A stretch of DNA of 64,000 nucleotides. Origin: a virus. Positions 15,092-27,700 of the stretch are shown here, one piece after another. Under the pieces are notes generated by a model. That model was given only the letters and a program-made list of their open reading frames with translations. It made no database searches and was not told the origin of the DNA. Every line of letters begins with the position of its first letter. Position 1 is the stretch's first letter. A program made the position numbers and the translations under genes. The stretch spans positions 1 through 64,000 of the IMG/VR virus record IMGVR_UViG_3300036861_000495; one strand, 5' to 3'.

Positions 15092-15510
15092 TTCCATTCA
15101 CCAGTCCTTAATTGATTGGCCAAGCGTTCCGCTCGGATGCCAACCTGTTTGTGGTAGACGCCATCGAGTAGTTCCGACGCCGCCAGTTCCCAATTGCCGG
15201 CTTCGGCCGCTAGCAGCATCTTCGGAGACTTTTTCAAGCCGGCCACGCCGACGTTGAATGCCATGTTGACAAACGCGCCCAGCCGGATCTCGCCGATGGT
15301 CCGCATCCATGGGTAGGTTGCAATCACCTCGGCCGAAGTCTCGGAGATTTGCTCATCCAGGACAAACTCTGCGGCTCGCAGGGACATCGGCCGCCGTTCC
15401 AGACACCAGCCGAACCCTACAGTCCACAGCCCGATCGGGTCCCTATACGGAGTCGGGCGGTAAGACTCATCCCGCTGAAGCTGCTCCCTAAGATTGGTCG
15501 GCGTGCTCAC
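15088..15510 (-). CDS. Endolysin, T4-type lysozyme (GH24)
   Basis: 140 residues from GTG 15510, chosen because it forms a GTGA overlap with the preceding gene and gives the family start STPTNLREQLQRDE. The catalytic triad of the fold is visible: Glu in QRDESYRPTPYRDPIG, Asp in the YRD that follows, and Thr in WTVGFG. FVNMAFNVGVAGLKKSPKML near residue 85 is the conserved helical region. It hydrolyses the N-acetylmuramic acid-GlcNAc bond in peptidoglycan. No signal peptide is seen, so it needs the holin. Confidence 0.9.
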   Translation of the reverse strand: MSTPTNLREQLQRDESYRPTPYRDPIGLWTVGFGWCLERRPMSLRAAEFVLDEQISETSAEVIATYPWMRTIGEIRLGAFVNMAFNVGVAGLKKSPKMLLAAEAGNWELAASELLDGVYHKQVGIRAERLANQLRTGEWK

Positions 15511-15734
15511 GGATGTAGGCACTCGCGTTGGGCGGCTGGATCTCCTCGCCATGTGCCGGAGCATATCAGACGGAGGATGGATTGGGTAGTCTCATCATGC
15601 TTTCTGATGGCTGTCGTGATCGGACTAGCCAGAACCCCGTCGAAGGCGCCCATCATCCACAGGAGGAAGAATGTTGGCACCCCGATCGAGACGATGATCT
15701 TAACCCACCACGGCTCAGGAGAGGGCATCATCAT
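15507..15734 (-). CDS. Small membrane protein of lysis cassette
   Basis: 75 residues from ATG 15734, which overlaps the giant gene stop in an ATGA. Residues about 9-30 are one membrane helix (WVKIIVSIGVPTFFLLWMMG). The remainder is a soluble tail with two Cys (SILRLICSGTWRGDPAAQRE, then CLHP). It could be a spanin component or a holin; not decided. Confidence 0.5.
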   Translation of the reverse strand: MMMPSPEPWWVKIIVSIGVPTFFLLWMMGAFDGVLASPITTAIRKHDETTQSILRLICSGTWRGDPAAQRECLHP

Positions 15735-18700
15735 TTCCTCATTTTCTCTATCAGCCGTTGGGCCTGCGGATGCATGCTCGGCCAGGCACTGTTGAACCAC
15801 CGGTCCGCTTTAATGATCGCCCTCTGCTCCCTAGCCTCGCGCTCTATAGGCCCGGCGGCCAAGTACTTCTGGTCACGCCTTAAATCGTTCAGGGCTTGCT
15901 GGCGATTCATCCCCATAGCCTCGGACCGGATGCGCACCCTTTCACCCAGTTCGGCCTCCTTAACCTTGACAGGTTCTGGGTATATCTGCCCCAGGCCCAG
16001 GCCGAAACGTGACCGCAAGAGGTTCTCCGGCTCATGCTTGCCTGCTTCCTCCGCCAGGAGTCGCGCCTCACGCGCCGGACGATATGCCGTCTCGACGGCG
16101 TGCCGAACCTGGCGCCAAAACTCATCGTCCGTCCCCCTGAGATGCCGCGGCACTATCGGAGCGCCGGTCAGTAGGCTCTGACCCGTAGTCGCCTCCACAG
16201 GTCCTTTGATGAGCGGCGTGAGTAAGCTGATACCTTTCCTAGGAATCGCCGTGAGGCTGTCGTGTAGCTGCTTCTTGATGACGTCTGACAAGTACATTTC
16301 CACCGGCTTGACGTGCCCTTCGACGATATGCGCAGTTTTGCGGCCACTCAGGAAGTCTGCGAAGTTGTGCATAGTGTTGCCGAATCCGATGGCCGCCAGC
16401 CAATCTATGAACGGGTCACCGGGAAGGTAGAGTACGTGCATCCTTCCGTCGCTGTGGAAGAAACTGGTATTGAAATGGAACGACTGACGCTTCCACGGAG
16501 GCAGGGCCCACTCGACGTGGCGCTTCTCGTCGTCCGAGTTGTTCCACGCCTCGGCCATCAACCGGAGACCAAGATATGCCAGAGGCGCAACAGCGAGGCG
16601 GGACATAAACCGTGTCCAGGCGGCGGCATTGCCGCGCGGCCACGAGTAAAACGGCATCAGGAAGCCCCGGAACAGGCGCTTCTCGTCCGGTGTCAGCTTA
16701 TTGGCGTCCACCAGGGATTCCCGGGCCACCTTCGCTGCACCGCGCTCCATATGTTCCATCTCTCGCAGGTCAACTGCGCCATCTCGCACGGGTAGACCGC
16801 GGGCTAATCTACCCATTTGGTAGCGCATCATGCCGGCCCGCAGCCCAGCCTCTCTTGCTCTTGGCAATTTATACATATAGCGCTCGTATCCGATAGTGCC
16901 ACCCACGACTCCGCCCGCGATTCCACCCACAGTTCCACCTCGCGCGAATCCAAATCCGGCTCCTGCGGCGACCCCCTTGGCCCGATCTAGTGCCATCTCC
17001 AGCATGATCGCCGCGTACGATCGGAATGCGTTGATCTGCGGCGCTTGAGGCCCGCCACTGATCTGGGAGCCGACCATGCCGGACTCCAGGACGTCGTACT
17101 TGGACATGATGTCGACCAATGCGTTAGGCGTGCCGCGGCTCCAATCCACTATGTCCTTGATCGCTAATATATTGGCCCAGGCCAATCGAAACACTTCGCC
17201 GCGCTTGATCTCCGACAGGTCGGTGGATAGCTCGATAGCCAACCGACCCATATTCGCCGCGTCTCCTACCAAGTTGGTGACGTGACCGCCCTGACCCCAG
17301 TATCCAATCGTCATCCGCTTCCACGGACCCTGCGAGTTCTGGAGAAGCGACAACAGATCCGACTGCATAGCCGGGGCGAAGTTCTCGAACCGGGCCGCCA
17401 GGGGCTGCGGAATCAGATACCTGCGGTAGTACTGGCCCAACACGCTGATCCTCTTCGCGTCCCCAGGGCTGGCCAGGAAAGACTCGCCCGATGCTATAGC
17501 GCGCTCCAGAGCTCCGTCGATGATGGCATCGGTTCTGTAGATGGTCCGGCCGGGGGTGTACTGGAAGACCTGGTACAGAACAGTGCCTGGGGCCATCCCG
17601 TATTGCTCCATGTTGACCACATCGCCAGGTTCCAGGCCGTCGCGTACCTCCTTCGGAAGGAGTTTTAACTTATCACGCCTATCCAGGATACCCTTCGCGA
17701 AGTCATCCACAGAATTCGTGAACCGCACCTCATAGCGGTGCCGGAACATGGCTTGGATGTAGTCGGTTGTGATCCCTTTCGATGATCCCTCCGCCCGCTG
17801 GAGATAGTGCCGAAACGGGTTCCTGATTCTCTTGCCGGCGCCAGGAAGCGGGATCGTTGCCTTCCCACCCTCGACATGTCCGCCCACCTCTAGCTCCGTT
17901 CTCTGTTCGACGAAGTGCGGAAAGTAGTCAGGCAGATCCGTGTCCGGGTCAAGCTGCTCGCGCTGGTACAGATCCTGCTTTTCGCCACTCTGTAAACGCT
18001 GGTGAGCGTCGAGGGCGTTCTGTACCGTTGCCATCTGCTGACCAGTGTCAATCTCCGCCAGCCGTGCCTCTACCTCTGGCAACGTGAGACCAAATGGCAC
18101 ACCGTTGGGATACCGCTCTGGACGTAGCAGGATCTGCTTGTAGTTGCGTAGCAGAATGATCTCGGTGAAGTGGTCTAGGTCTGCTATGTTTTCAGCGTGG
18201 CTCCTGTTCTTTAGCCCCATGAACTCCACAACACCGCGCACATCCTTTTCCGCCAGTTCGCGTGCATGACGCTTCGCGGCCTCGAAGACTCTGAACTCAT
18301 CCTGCTCGATAGGCATGCCGCGCAGATCCCACTCGAAGACGGTCGCACGCCGGAACTTCTGCCAGGTCGCGGAGCCCTGGACGGTAGCAATTGGGTGCGT
18401 CACCGCTCCAGTAACCGACTCGACCACGCCCTTGATTCTGTCGCTCAGGATCTGGCCCAGACTGCCCACCGCCCTGACGTTGTACCGTCCGGTCGCTGCG
18501 CGCATTCGCTCTTCTGGACTCATTCCCTCCGGGCCAGTCGGCGGAGCAGTTGGAGGAGGCGTAGGCGGCGTACCGGCACCGCCGCCGGTCACGATCTTGG
18601 CTCCAGATGGCTTCAGGCCGCCAGTAACCTGCATACCGCCAGGGACGAAGCCCCCGCCGGTTACCTCCTTGACTTGAGCCTCAGCCTCTCGCTGCTGTTG

Positions 18701-21700
18701 CAGGAGCCTCTGGTTCTCCTTCGTCGCATCGTTGGCAGCATCGCCGCCGCCCTCAAGAGGATCTGGCTGTCGACTCTTCTTCGACGTCGGCTTACCGCCA
18801 GGACCAGCAGGAGGATCATTCGGCGGCGTGGTATCAGTATCGGTTGCCTCGGCATCTGGGTCCTCGGCGTCCGGGTCCTTGATCTCGACGTCGGGATCGG
18901 TGTCGGCGGCCTGATGATCGGTCTTGTTCAGGTCGAGTTGGTCGATGATCTGCTGCTGGCGCTCGATGGTCGCGGCCAGCTCACGCTCCTTATCGAATGG
19001 CTTGCCTGCTTCTTTCTTCAGGTCTGTCAGGCGCTTTTCGTATTCAGAGACCCTGCCTCGCGATGCCGCCTCTTGGCCTTCCAGGCCGGACAACACGTTT
19101 TCGAGCACCCGTGTTGTGAAGTTGTGCGCATAGTGTTTGTTTTCGCCCAGCACCAGGTAGGTGGTGATGGAGCCGCGCGAATCTGTCTCAATCCGGACAC
19201 GGAACCCTAACAGGCTGCCGACGTCGTTAGAAAACCCCGCATTGATGCGGTCTGACTCATTAGCTTGCTTCGTGGCCAGCTTGGAGAGCGCGGTGTCGGC
19301 CTGGTCGCGGGCACCCTTACCTCCAAAAAACTCCCCCTGCAACATCATCGAGAAACCCTCGCCGCTGGCATCCCTCTCAGCTTTGGCCTTCTTGTAGATA
19401 TCGAAGTCGTATGCCAGTCGCTTGGCGTTTCTCTGCTCCGCCTCGATCTTGCCGGGAGCGTACCTGATCTCCTGACCAATGTGCATCTGCTGATTCTCGT
19501 GGGCGGCTCGCAGCCTAGACAAGCGGGCCACTTCGGTATCGACCTTGATCTTTTCCATCATGATCGGGTTTCCGGTCGCCAGAGCCTTGATCTCAGCGTG
19601 TGTCGCCACCGCCGCTTCGATATCTTCCATGGTCCACTGTGAGGTCCCGCCGGCCATACCCTGAGCGATGAAACGGGCCTTACCCTCGTTAACTTGTCGC
19701 ATATAGGCGTCCAGCGAGCCCTCGGTGACGTAGTGAAGGATGTCCACCGTCGGATTCGTGTTGCCCTGGCGCAGAATGCGACCGTCACGCTGGTAGCCAT
19801 CTCGCGGGCGCCAGCCGATGTCGAGGTTGTGCGAGGCGATGAGGCGCTTTTGGATATTCGTGCCCGCCCCCATCTTCTCCGTAGACCCGATAAGGACACG
19901 CACCCGGCCGGAGTTCATGCTATCGAATAGGCGCTGCTTGTCCTCTGGACCGGCCGCGCTCTGGATGAACTTGATCTCCTTCTCCGGGATACCCTTCGCG
20001 ACCAGTTTACTTTTCAGATCATCGTAAGCGTTGAATAGATGGCGCCGAACGTCGCCCTTCTTATACTTCTTCGGCACCGACAAGTCTAGAAATACAACCT
20101 GAGTCAACCGCTTATCCGCGCCCTCCCTGTACTGGCTGTATATCCGCTCGGCCGCATACCGCAACTTGCTCTGCGCCGGTTCACCGGCTAGGTTTTGAAC
20201 CAGTCTCATGTCCAGGGCGGCCTTCTTGCCGTCGCTAGTCACCTTCAGCATGTTGTCGTCTTTGGGATCAGGTCGGGTAACACGGATTCGCTGGCCCTTC
20301 GAGTCGTATCCGATGCCTTTGATGGCGTCCGACCTGCGGTCCAGGTCTTTCACGTATGCCTTCAAGGCCAGCGAGCCTGGGACAACCACCACTGTCTCCT
20401 TGCCACCTTTCAGCTTAGGCCGCTCTAGTTTCAACTCAGCCGCCGTCCTGACGTCGGAGAATGACCGGAACATCTTGATCAGGGCCGGCCAGTTCGTGAA
20501 CCTTGCGAACCGAGTCGCCTGACGGATACCGGAGCCTGTGATGTTCACTTCCCATGCCGTGATCGTATCGCCGAACGTGCGGGCCCAAGCATCGAAGTGC
20601 TCAACACCATGCTGGCGTAGCAAGTCCGGCCGTAGGAACCGCTTCATCGTATACATCTCGGCTATGGTGTTCGAGATCGGCGTGGCGGTCGCGAAAGTGA
20701 GCCCACGCTTGCCACCGTTCCGGTCCGATGTGTACCGAGCCTTGATGAACATATCGAAGGCGCGATTACTCTCGCTCTTCGGCAGCCCGGATATATTCCC
20801 CATCTTCGTGGTGAAGTATAGATTTTTGAAGGCATCCGCCTCATCCACGAAGAGTTGATCAATGCCCAGCTCCTCGAATGTGAGGGCGGTATCCTTGTCC
20901 TCCCGGTTGGCTCGCGAGCGCAGCTTCGACTCCAGGTTCTTCTTGGCCTTCGCTAACTGCTTGACAATGCCTGGACCGGCCTGCTTGCCTCTGCCTCTCC
21001 TGCCTCCTCCGCCAGCAGCCTTGGCCTCGGCGTGGGCTTGCAGGATGGCCGCCTCCAGATCGTCGATTTCCTTCTGGAGGAACTTGTTGAACGTCTCATC
21101 GGACACCGGAAGAGACTCGAACTGGGTATAGGTCATGATGACCGAGTCCCAGTCGTTGGTCGCCACGCGCGCCATGAACCTTTGCCGCTTACCAGCGCTC
21201 AGATCCTCCTCGGTAGCCAGGAGCACGTTCGAGCCGGGGTAGAGAGCCGAAAATGAGTCCGCCGTCTGTGGAGCTAGATGGTTAGGGACTACGAATACCG
21301 GCTTTTTAGCGAGCCCCAGTCGGCGCATTTCCATGGCTGCTGCGATCATGCTGTAGGTCTTCCCGCCTCCTACGTCATGCGCCAGTAGAGTATTTCCGGT
21401 CAATAGTTGCCGTGCTATGGCTTCCTTCTGGTGAGGATCGAAGTCCCCGAGCCTCAGAATCGACTTGTTCGCCCCAGGCGCGGTGATGTGCTCGCCCTTC
21501 ACGGTGCGCAACACGTCGGTGTTGTGCCGTTCGTTGAAGATCCGGCTATGCAAATCGGCCCGGTCGGCGTCTTTCCAGAGCCACGGCGAGAACCGGGCTT
21601 TGATGTCCTCCATCTTCTCGCGTGCCGCCAATGTGGCGTCCTGATTGAGAGACCGCCTCTGATTACCCTCGGCGTCGAAGAATCGAGGATAGATTGCCGT

Positions 21701-24700
21701 CTCCATAACCGCCTGTTGAGCCCTAGTGGCCTTCAGATACTCCTCGCTCTGTTGCAGGTCGTTTAGGGCCTGATGGAGGGTATCGTAGACAGTAATGGTA
21801 CGCCCATTAAGCGCCGCCTCGATCAGATCCGACGCCCACACTCTAGACGTGCCGTAAGTAGTCGTGTTGCTCACGCGATCCTGGACACTTTTGTCCAGGT
21901 CGAGGTTCCACGTGGCTATCGGTTCGGCGTACTGTAACTTGACAGAGTATGGGTAGACTTCCAGCAGTTCAGCTATGAAATCGCGCACGGTCTCCGCTGG
22001 AACCCATGGCGAGCCGAGTCGCACACCGATGTTGCCTGGCTCCACATCTGGTGGCATCACCGATTTAAGAGCCTCTACGTTTCGCCGGAACGCCGGATCA
22101 TTCGCTGCCGCCATCTCGGCTTTAGCTAGTTTCTCGCGCACATTACCGGATAGGTACTCGTCCTGAGGCTTCCAGGCATTGCCGTCCGGGTCCATGTAGA
22201 CCTCAGGCCCTAATTCAGTCTGTAGGTCCTGCGGACTGCGCCCGGTCAGTTCCTCCATGCGCAACCAGTCCAGCCGCCCCATCTCGTTCATAGATACAGC
22301 CAGCGCTTCCGTAGCTGTCTCGACGTGCGCCACCGGCTTGTAGGCTCCCAGACCGGGCAGGTCCATCGTGAAGATGTCTGCCTTGTCTGCCACATTGGTG
22401 ACTTCGTCATACTTCTCCAGGCCGGCTAGCAGCGGAGCGTCCGGATCATCGGCAAAGACATGCCGATTCGGTTTGCTGTTCAGGGCCCCTTTCTGGGCTA
22501 CAAAGGCGTCGTACACCTTGTTAAGAGCGTCTCTGGCTGCCTGCCGCTCTGCTGCTGGCGCATCGGTGATCTGCGAGCGGATAACGGTCCGCGCCGCGTC
22601 CCTAATACCGATCATGCCGCGCACTCGGGAGGCGGCCTCCGGCTGCATCGTGACCGGCTCGAAGTAGGACCCTTGGCGCGACACCAGTTGACCGTCGTGG
22701 ATCGTGAACGCCCCATCCTTGATGTGTTCGGGTGCTAACTGGTCCTCACGCTTCGTGGGCTGTACTTCTCCGACTGGCTGCCACGTCGAGATGCTGTTAG
22801 CCGGTAGCCGACGCAGAGCGTCTTCGAGTTGCGCCTGGGTCGGCGGCGGGCCTTCCAGGGTAGGCTCTCCGCTTCGGTACATCGACCCCTGGAGTGTCAT
22901 TTCGCCCAGCATCATTTCGGGGTGCTTCACGAAGTATTCGTTGACGTATATCTTCTTGTGCTCTGGCTCATCGGGATTGAGCGGCTTGACGTTTAGCCAC
23001 GATTCCCCGGCGGCTGCCTGCCCCGGCGCACGCTTCTGAAGGAAGATGATGTCAGTGGTGACCTCGGTGCCGGCGTTGCCCTTGAAGGCAGTATTCGGCA
23101 GCCGGACGGCGCCGAGCAGATCCGCCCTTTCAGATAGGTATGCGCGCACATCATTGGCCCGCTTATCGAACGTGCCCTTAGAAGAGATGAAGGCGATCAC
23201 GCCTCCAGGCCGCACGGTATCCACTGCCTTGGCGAAGAAGTAGTCATGGATGTGGCTCAGGATCAGCGGATTCCTTCTGTACTTCGGATCGTGGATGGCC
23301 CCGCCGAACGGCACGTTAGAGAACGCGACGTCGTAGAAGTTGTCCGGCAGGCGCACAGTCTCGAAGCCAGCCACGTGAATGGCTGCTTCCGGGTAAAGCA
23401 ACTTACCGATGCGGCCCGTAATCGGATCGAGTTCTACGCCAGTCAGGCGGGTGCCTACCAGTGAATCCGGCATCAGGCCGAAGAAGTGGCCGATACCCAT
23501 GGACGGCTCCAGTCCGCGCCCACCGGATCGCATACCTAGATGCTCCAGGGCCGTCCACATGGCCTTAACCACCGTCGGCGAGGTGTAGTGAGCGTTCTGA
23601 GTCGAGATGCTGGCCGCCTCGTACTCATCTCTTGTCAGCAGGCCGCGCAACTCCGCCTGCACAGCCCGCCACATCTTGGAGTTAGCGTAATCGTTCCAGG
23701 GATTGAAGGCGTTCGACAGGCCGCCCCAGCCAACGTACCTGACCAGTTTCTCCTGTTCGGCAGGTGTCGCGACACGACCCGCGGTCTCGATCTCTTTCAG
23801 GATGCGGATAGCGTCGATGTTGCCGCGTATCCTTTCCCTGGGGGTGCCGGTACCAATGTCGGCTGCGACGGCGTCTGTGATACGGAAGTTTCGTCCGGCT
23901 GGGTGGGAGGCTGTTCCGGGCTGACCGGAGTCTGGCTTTGGGGCTGGGACGGTGGGCTTGGGCGCTTCTGCCTCGGCGCCGGTGCGTCCGGCAGGTAGAT
24001 GTACTCCCGGCTCGCCTCCTGCCACGCCTGGGAGTACGGAAGCCCCTTCTTCAGTCCCTGGTCCAACATGTCCAGGGCGTTCTGGGAGGCGTTCGCCGCC
24101 GCCTCGTCCAGGTAATTCCCCTTCAGGAGTGCCTTGTACAGGTTCGGACGGTTTTCCTTCCAGTGGCTTTTCACCCTCTGCGCTAACTGGTCCAGGTTTG
24201 GCGGTTGCTGTGGCTCCAGTGGGACCACCCCCCTCAGCCGGTTTACCGGCTACTTCTCGTTCGATCATATCGCTTAACCGACGTCTCAGATCCACGAGTC
24301 GCGGTGGCGCATTCTCCATCTGGGCGATCAGGTTACGTACCTGTTCTATACGGATGGGCGTCATGTTGGCGCCGAGCATGGCCCAGCCAATGCGCTCGAT
24401 CTCGTCCCAGTGAGGCTTGTTCTCTGCCGGCTGTGTCTTGGCTGCGTTCTTGTACTCGATACCAACTATACGACCGTCGTCGATCCCCTGATACCATTCC
24501 CCGCGCAGGTTTGCGCCAGACTCACTACGGAAACCGCCGGTCACCTTCTGGAAGATACCGTTGCCAGTGCCTGAAGGCGCCCACGCTTCTGTCTTGCCGT
24601 TCTTGTACTTCACAATGAACCGGTCCGCAGTCCCGGCGTTGTTCATTAGCGCCGGAACCGGGATCGTAACCTCGGCAACAGGCGGTATCTCTGGTGTCTC

Positions 24701-27700
24701 GGCCGGAGCGGCCTGTGCAGCGGCGGCCGGCTTTGCGACTTCTGCGGCCGGCGCTGGCGGCGCTTTTGGCATCTCCGGCTTTTCGGCCCACTTCTTGGCC
24801 TCTGCGACAATAGTAAAGTTGTCAGGTGGCTTAACGCCGGCGCCCCTGAGCGCGTCTCGGAAGATGCTCAGCGCCTCCCTGGTCATACCAGCCGGAGGGC
24901 CGCCGAATGATGGCATACGGCCCTCGTACTCTGCGTCTAGAGCCTTCAGAAACGTGGCGGCGGCGTTGGCGGCATGCTCGCCACGCGGGCTACGCTTCTG
25001 TGGGGTCGATTTCGGTGTCCACGTAGGCGCCTCGGTCTTCGGAGCGGTAGCGGCCGGCGCTGTCTCGGTTGTAGGTTTCTCGGCGTCTAGGTGACGCCCC
25101 AAACTTCCGGATAACGGCCCAAGATTTTTACCAGTCCCGACGTCGTTGGCCACCATTTTATGGTCCTGAAAATCAGACCAGCCGCGCGGGCCAATTACAA
25201 TATCTTGTCCGGGATGCTCCGGATGCCTATAGACGATAGAGTTGCTCGAATCTAATTCAGGCCTGGTTACAGACCGCCACCCGCGCGCTACGGCCTCTTC
25301 GTGGGCCTGACGAGATGTATCTGACCATTTACCTCGCCTCGCCTGCAAAGATGCTTCTATAGGCTTGGCCGGCTCCTCGGCTGGCGCGATCGGCTTCACT
25401 TCCGGCTGAGCGTGAGGCTTACCCACGAAACCGGGCAGCACGTATCCGGTCTTGGGTTCGTTCGGGATCTGTGGCGTTTTCTTGACCGGCTCGGTCATGT
25501 TGGACGGGATCTTCTCCGTCGTCCCGTCCGTCATATCTACCTTGTAGACCGGCAGTTCGGCGCCCCGCGTCGGGTGCGGCTCGATCCCGATAACGATGAC
25601 GATCTTGCCGCGGTCAGGACCGTCGGTGATCTTGACGCGGTCTCCGGACTCAGCTAGGAGTGTCTTCTGCTTCTCCGGTTTCGCTGCCGGCTCGACTAAT
25701 GGTGAGCGCTTCCCGAGCGGAATATCAGTAGTCTTCCCCGACTTGGCCGAAAACTGGACCGAGTTGACTGTCGCCGATACTTCTGGTGTATGGCCGACGT
25801 ACTTATCGCCCTCCCCGGGTTTCAGGTACGCGATAGTGACGTGCGGCACGTACTCGCCGTGCTCATTTGTGTTCGGCAGAGTACCTAGTTTCTGGTGTAG
25901 CCTGGCCAGTTCCGGGCTATCGACTTTGGCGTAGAGCACGTCGTAGTCGGGCTGCTTGAATACTCCTACGCCGCCGATCTTGAGATTCACCGGCCCCTCG
26001 CCGGCCAACTTCTCTTCGACCGCGGCCGGTTCTTCGCCGTGTAGGCCAAAACGGACGGTGACGTGCGGAGATTGTTCCCGCCCTTTCTCCGCAAGTTCGG
26101 CGTCCGGTATGGTCTTGCCATAGTCGGTAACCTTCTTCGCGATCTCTGGCGGCAGGTTTACCTGCGTGCTGGAATGCTCGAACTCGGCCTTGGGCGCCTC
26201 TTCTGGGGCGGCGGCAGCGGCCTGCTGACCTTCGGCCGGCTTGCCCTCGGGGGCAGGTTTCTCGACCGGCAGCTGCTGCTTAGGTTGTGGCTCCGCCTCA
26301 CTAGGCTGGCCAGTGATCGGCGCTTCTTCTGGCGCTTCGGCCAGCGGCTTCTCTGCTGATGGTTGAACCTCAGCGGCAGTCTCGGCCGGCGGCGGTGCAG
26401 CAGCCTTGCGACGTCTAGCAAGCTCCTTATGTAGGCGCGCCACAACAGCATTGAGTGCATCCCCATCACCGCGTTCGATGGCTGGATAACTAAGACCCAG
26501 GAACTCCTCGTTCAGCCTAGATATCTCCGCCTTCAGTTCGGCGTCACTGCCGTTTTTGATCAGTTCTTCCACTTCCGGAGATTTGGCGGCGCGCACGGCT
26601 TCCCCGGCTTTTACGCTCTGTCTGCCAGGCCGGTTCATCGCGATACCCTGCGCCGCCTTCTGCTCGGCGTCTTCCTGACTCATACCGCGTTTCACTAGAA
26701 CCGAGACAGTTTTCTTAAATTCCTCCGGTTCCATGCTGAGCGCCTGCCTAATCAGCTCCTGCGTCTGAGGAGTTGGCGGCGGCTTGAAGAAATCCTCGAC
26801 CTTGGTAGCCTCTGCCTGCGGCTGCTCCTTCTGCGGCTGCTCCTTTGGAGTCGGCGGACCAGTGATAGGCTCGGCTACCGGCTTACCGGCGGCGGCCAAT
26901 ATCTCTTCGTTACGCTTCACCTGTTCGAGGGTCGCCTGTGCCTCTGGCGAAACAGGCTGCACTTGTGCAGACGGCCTGAACTTACCAGCCGCCGGCATTG
27001 CAGGTTCTGCCGGCGCGGCCGGCTGCTTGTCTAAAGCGTCCAGATCCGCGACTGTCGGCCCGGTGGCCATCTCGGGCTTGACTGGTTCAGCCTGCCCCTC
27101 GACAAGGTCCCGGAGTGGTGTTACCTCTTCGGTTGGAGCAGTAGCAGGCGCCTCAGTCGGCGGCTGTTTTTCGCCCTTCGGTTTCGTGCCGCGTAACAGG
27201 ATTGCCTGCGCGGCCTTGAACTCAGCTTCGGCCGGCGCTATCCCGCGCTTAGCAAATGAGGACACCGTCTTCTTGAAGTAATCCTCTCCTACAGCATCCC
27301 TGGCCTTGGCGATAGCGTCACGCCTGAATGCCTCTTCCTCTGTAATCCCGCGAGCCTTAGCTTCGGCCCGCACCCGGTCGCCTTCTTCATGAAGGATCGA
27401 GTGGGCGGCGTGCATGTCGGCTTCGTCTTCGTTACCGCCGCTTTTGATAAAGTCCTCACGGATGCGATCGAACTTCTCGTCGCCGGCACGTTGACGCGCT
27501 TCGGTTATCCACCGATCCCATAGCACTTGAGCCTCTGTGACGCCTCTGTTCTGAGCCTCGTGGTGAACTTCGTTGCCGATCTGTCGCAGGTCTCTACCGT
27601 GAAACAGAAAGTAAGCGTCCAACCCGAAGTCATAGGCTGATTCGGCCCACGCCTGATCAGTCCAAGGCGGCTTCCCGCTCTCGACCCATCTCTGGGCTTT

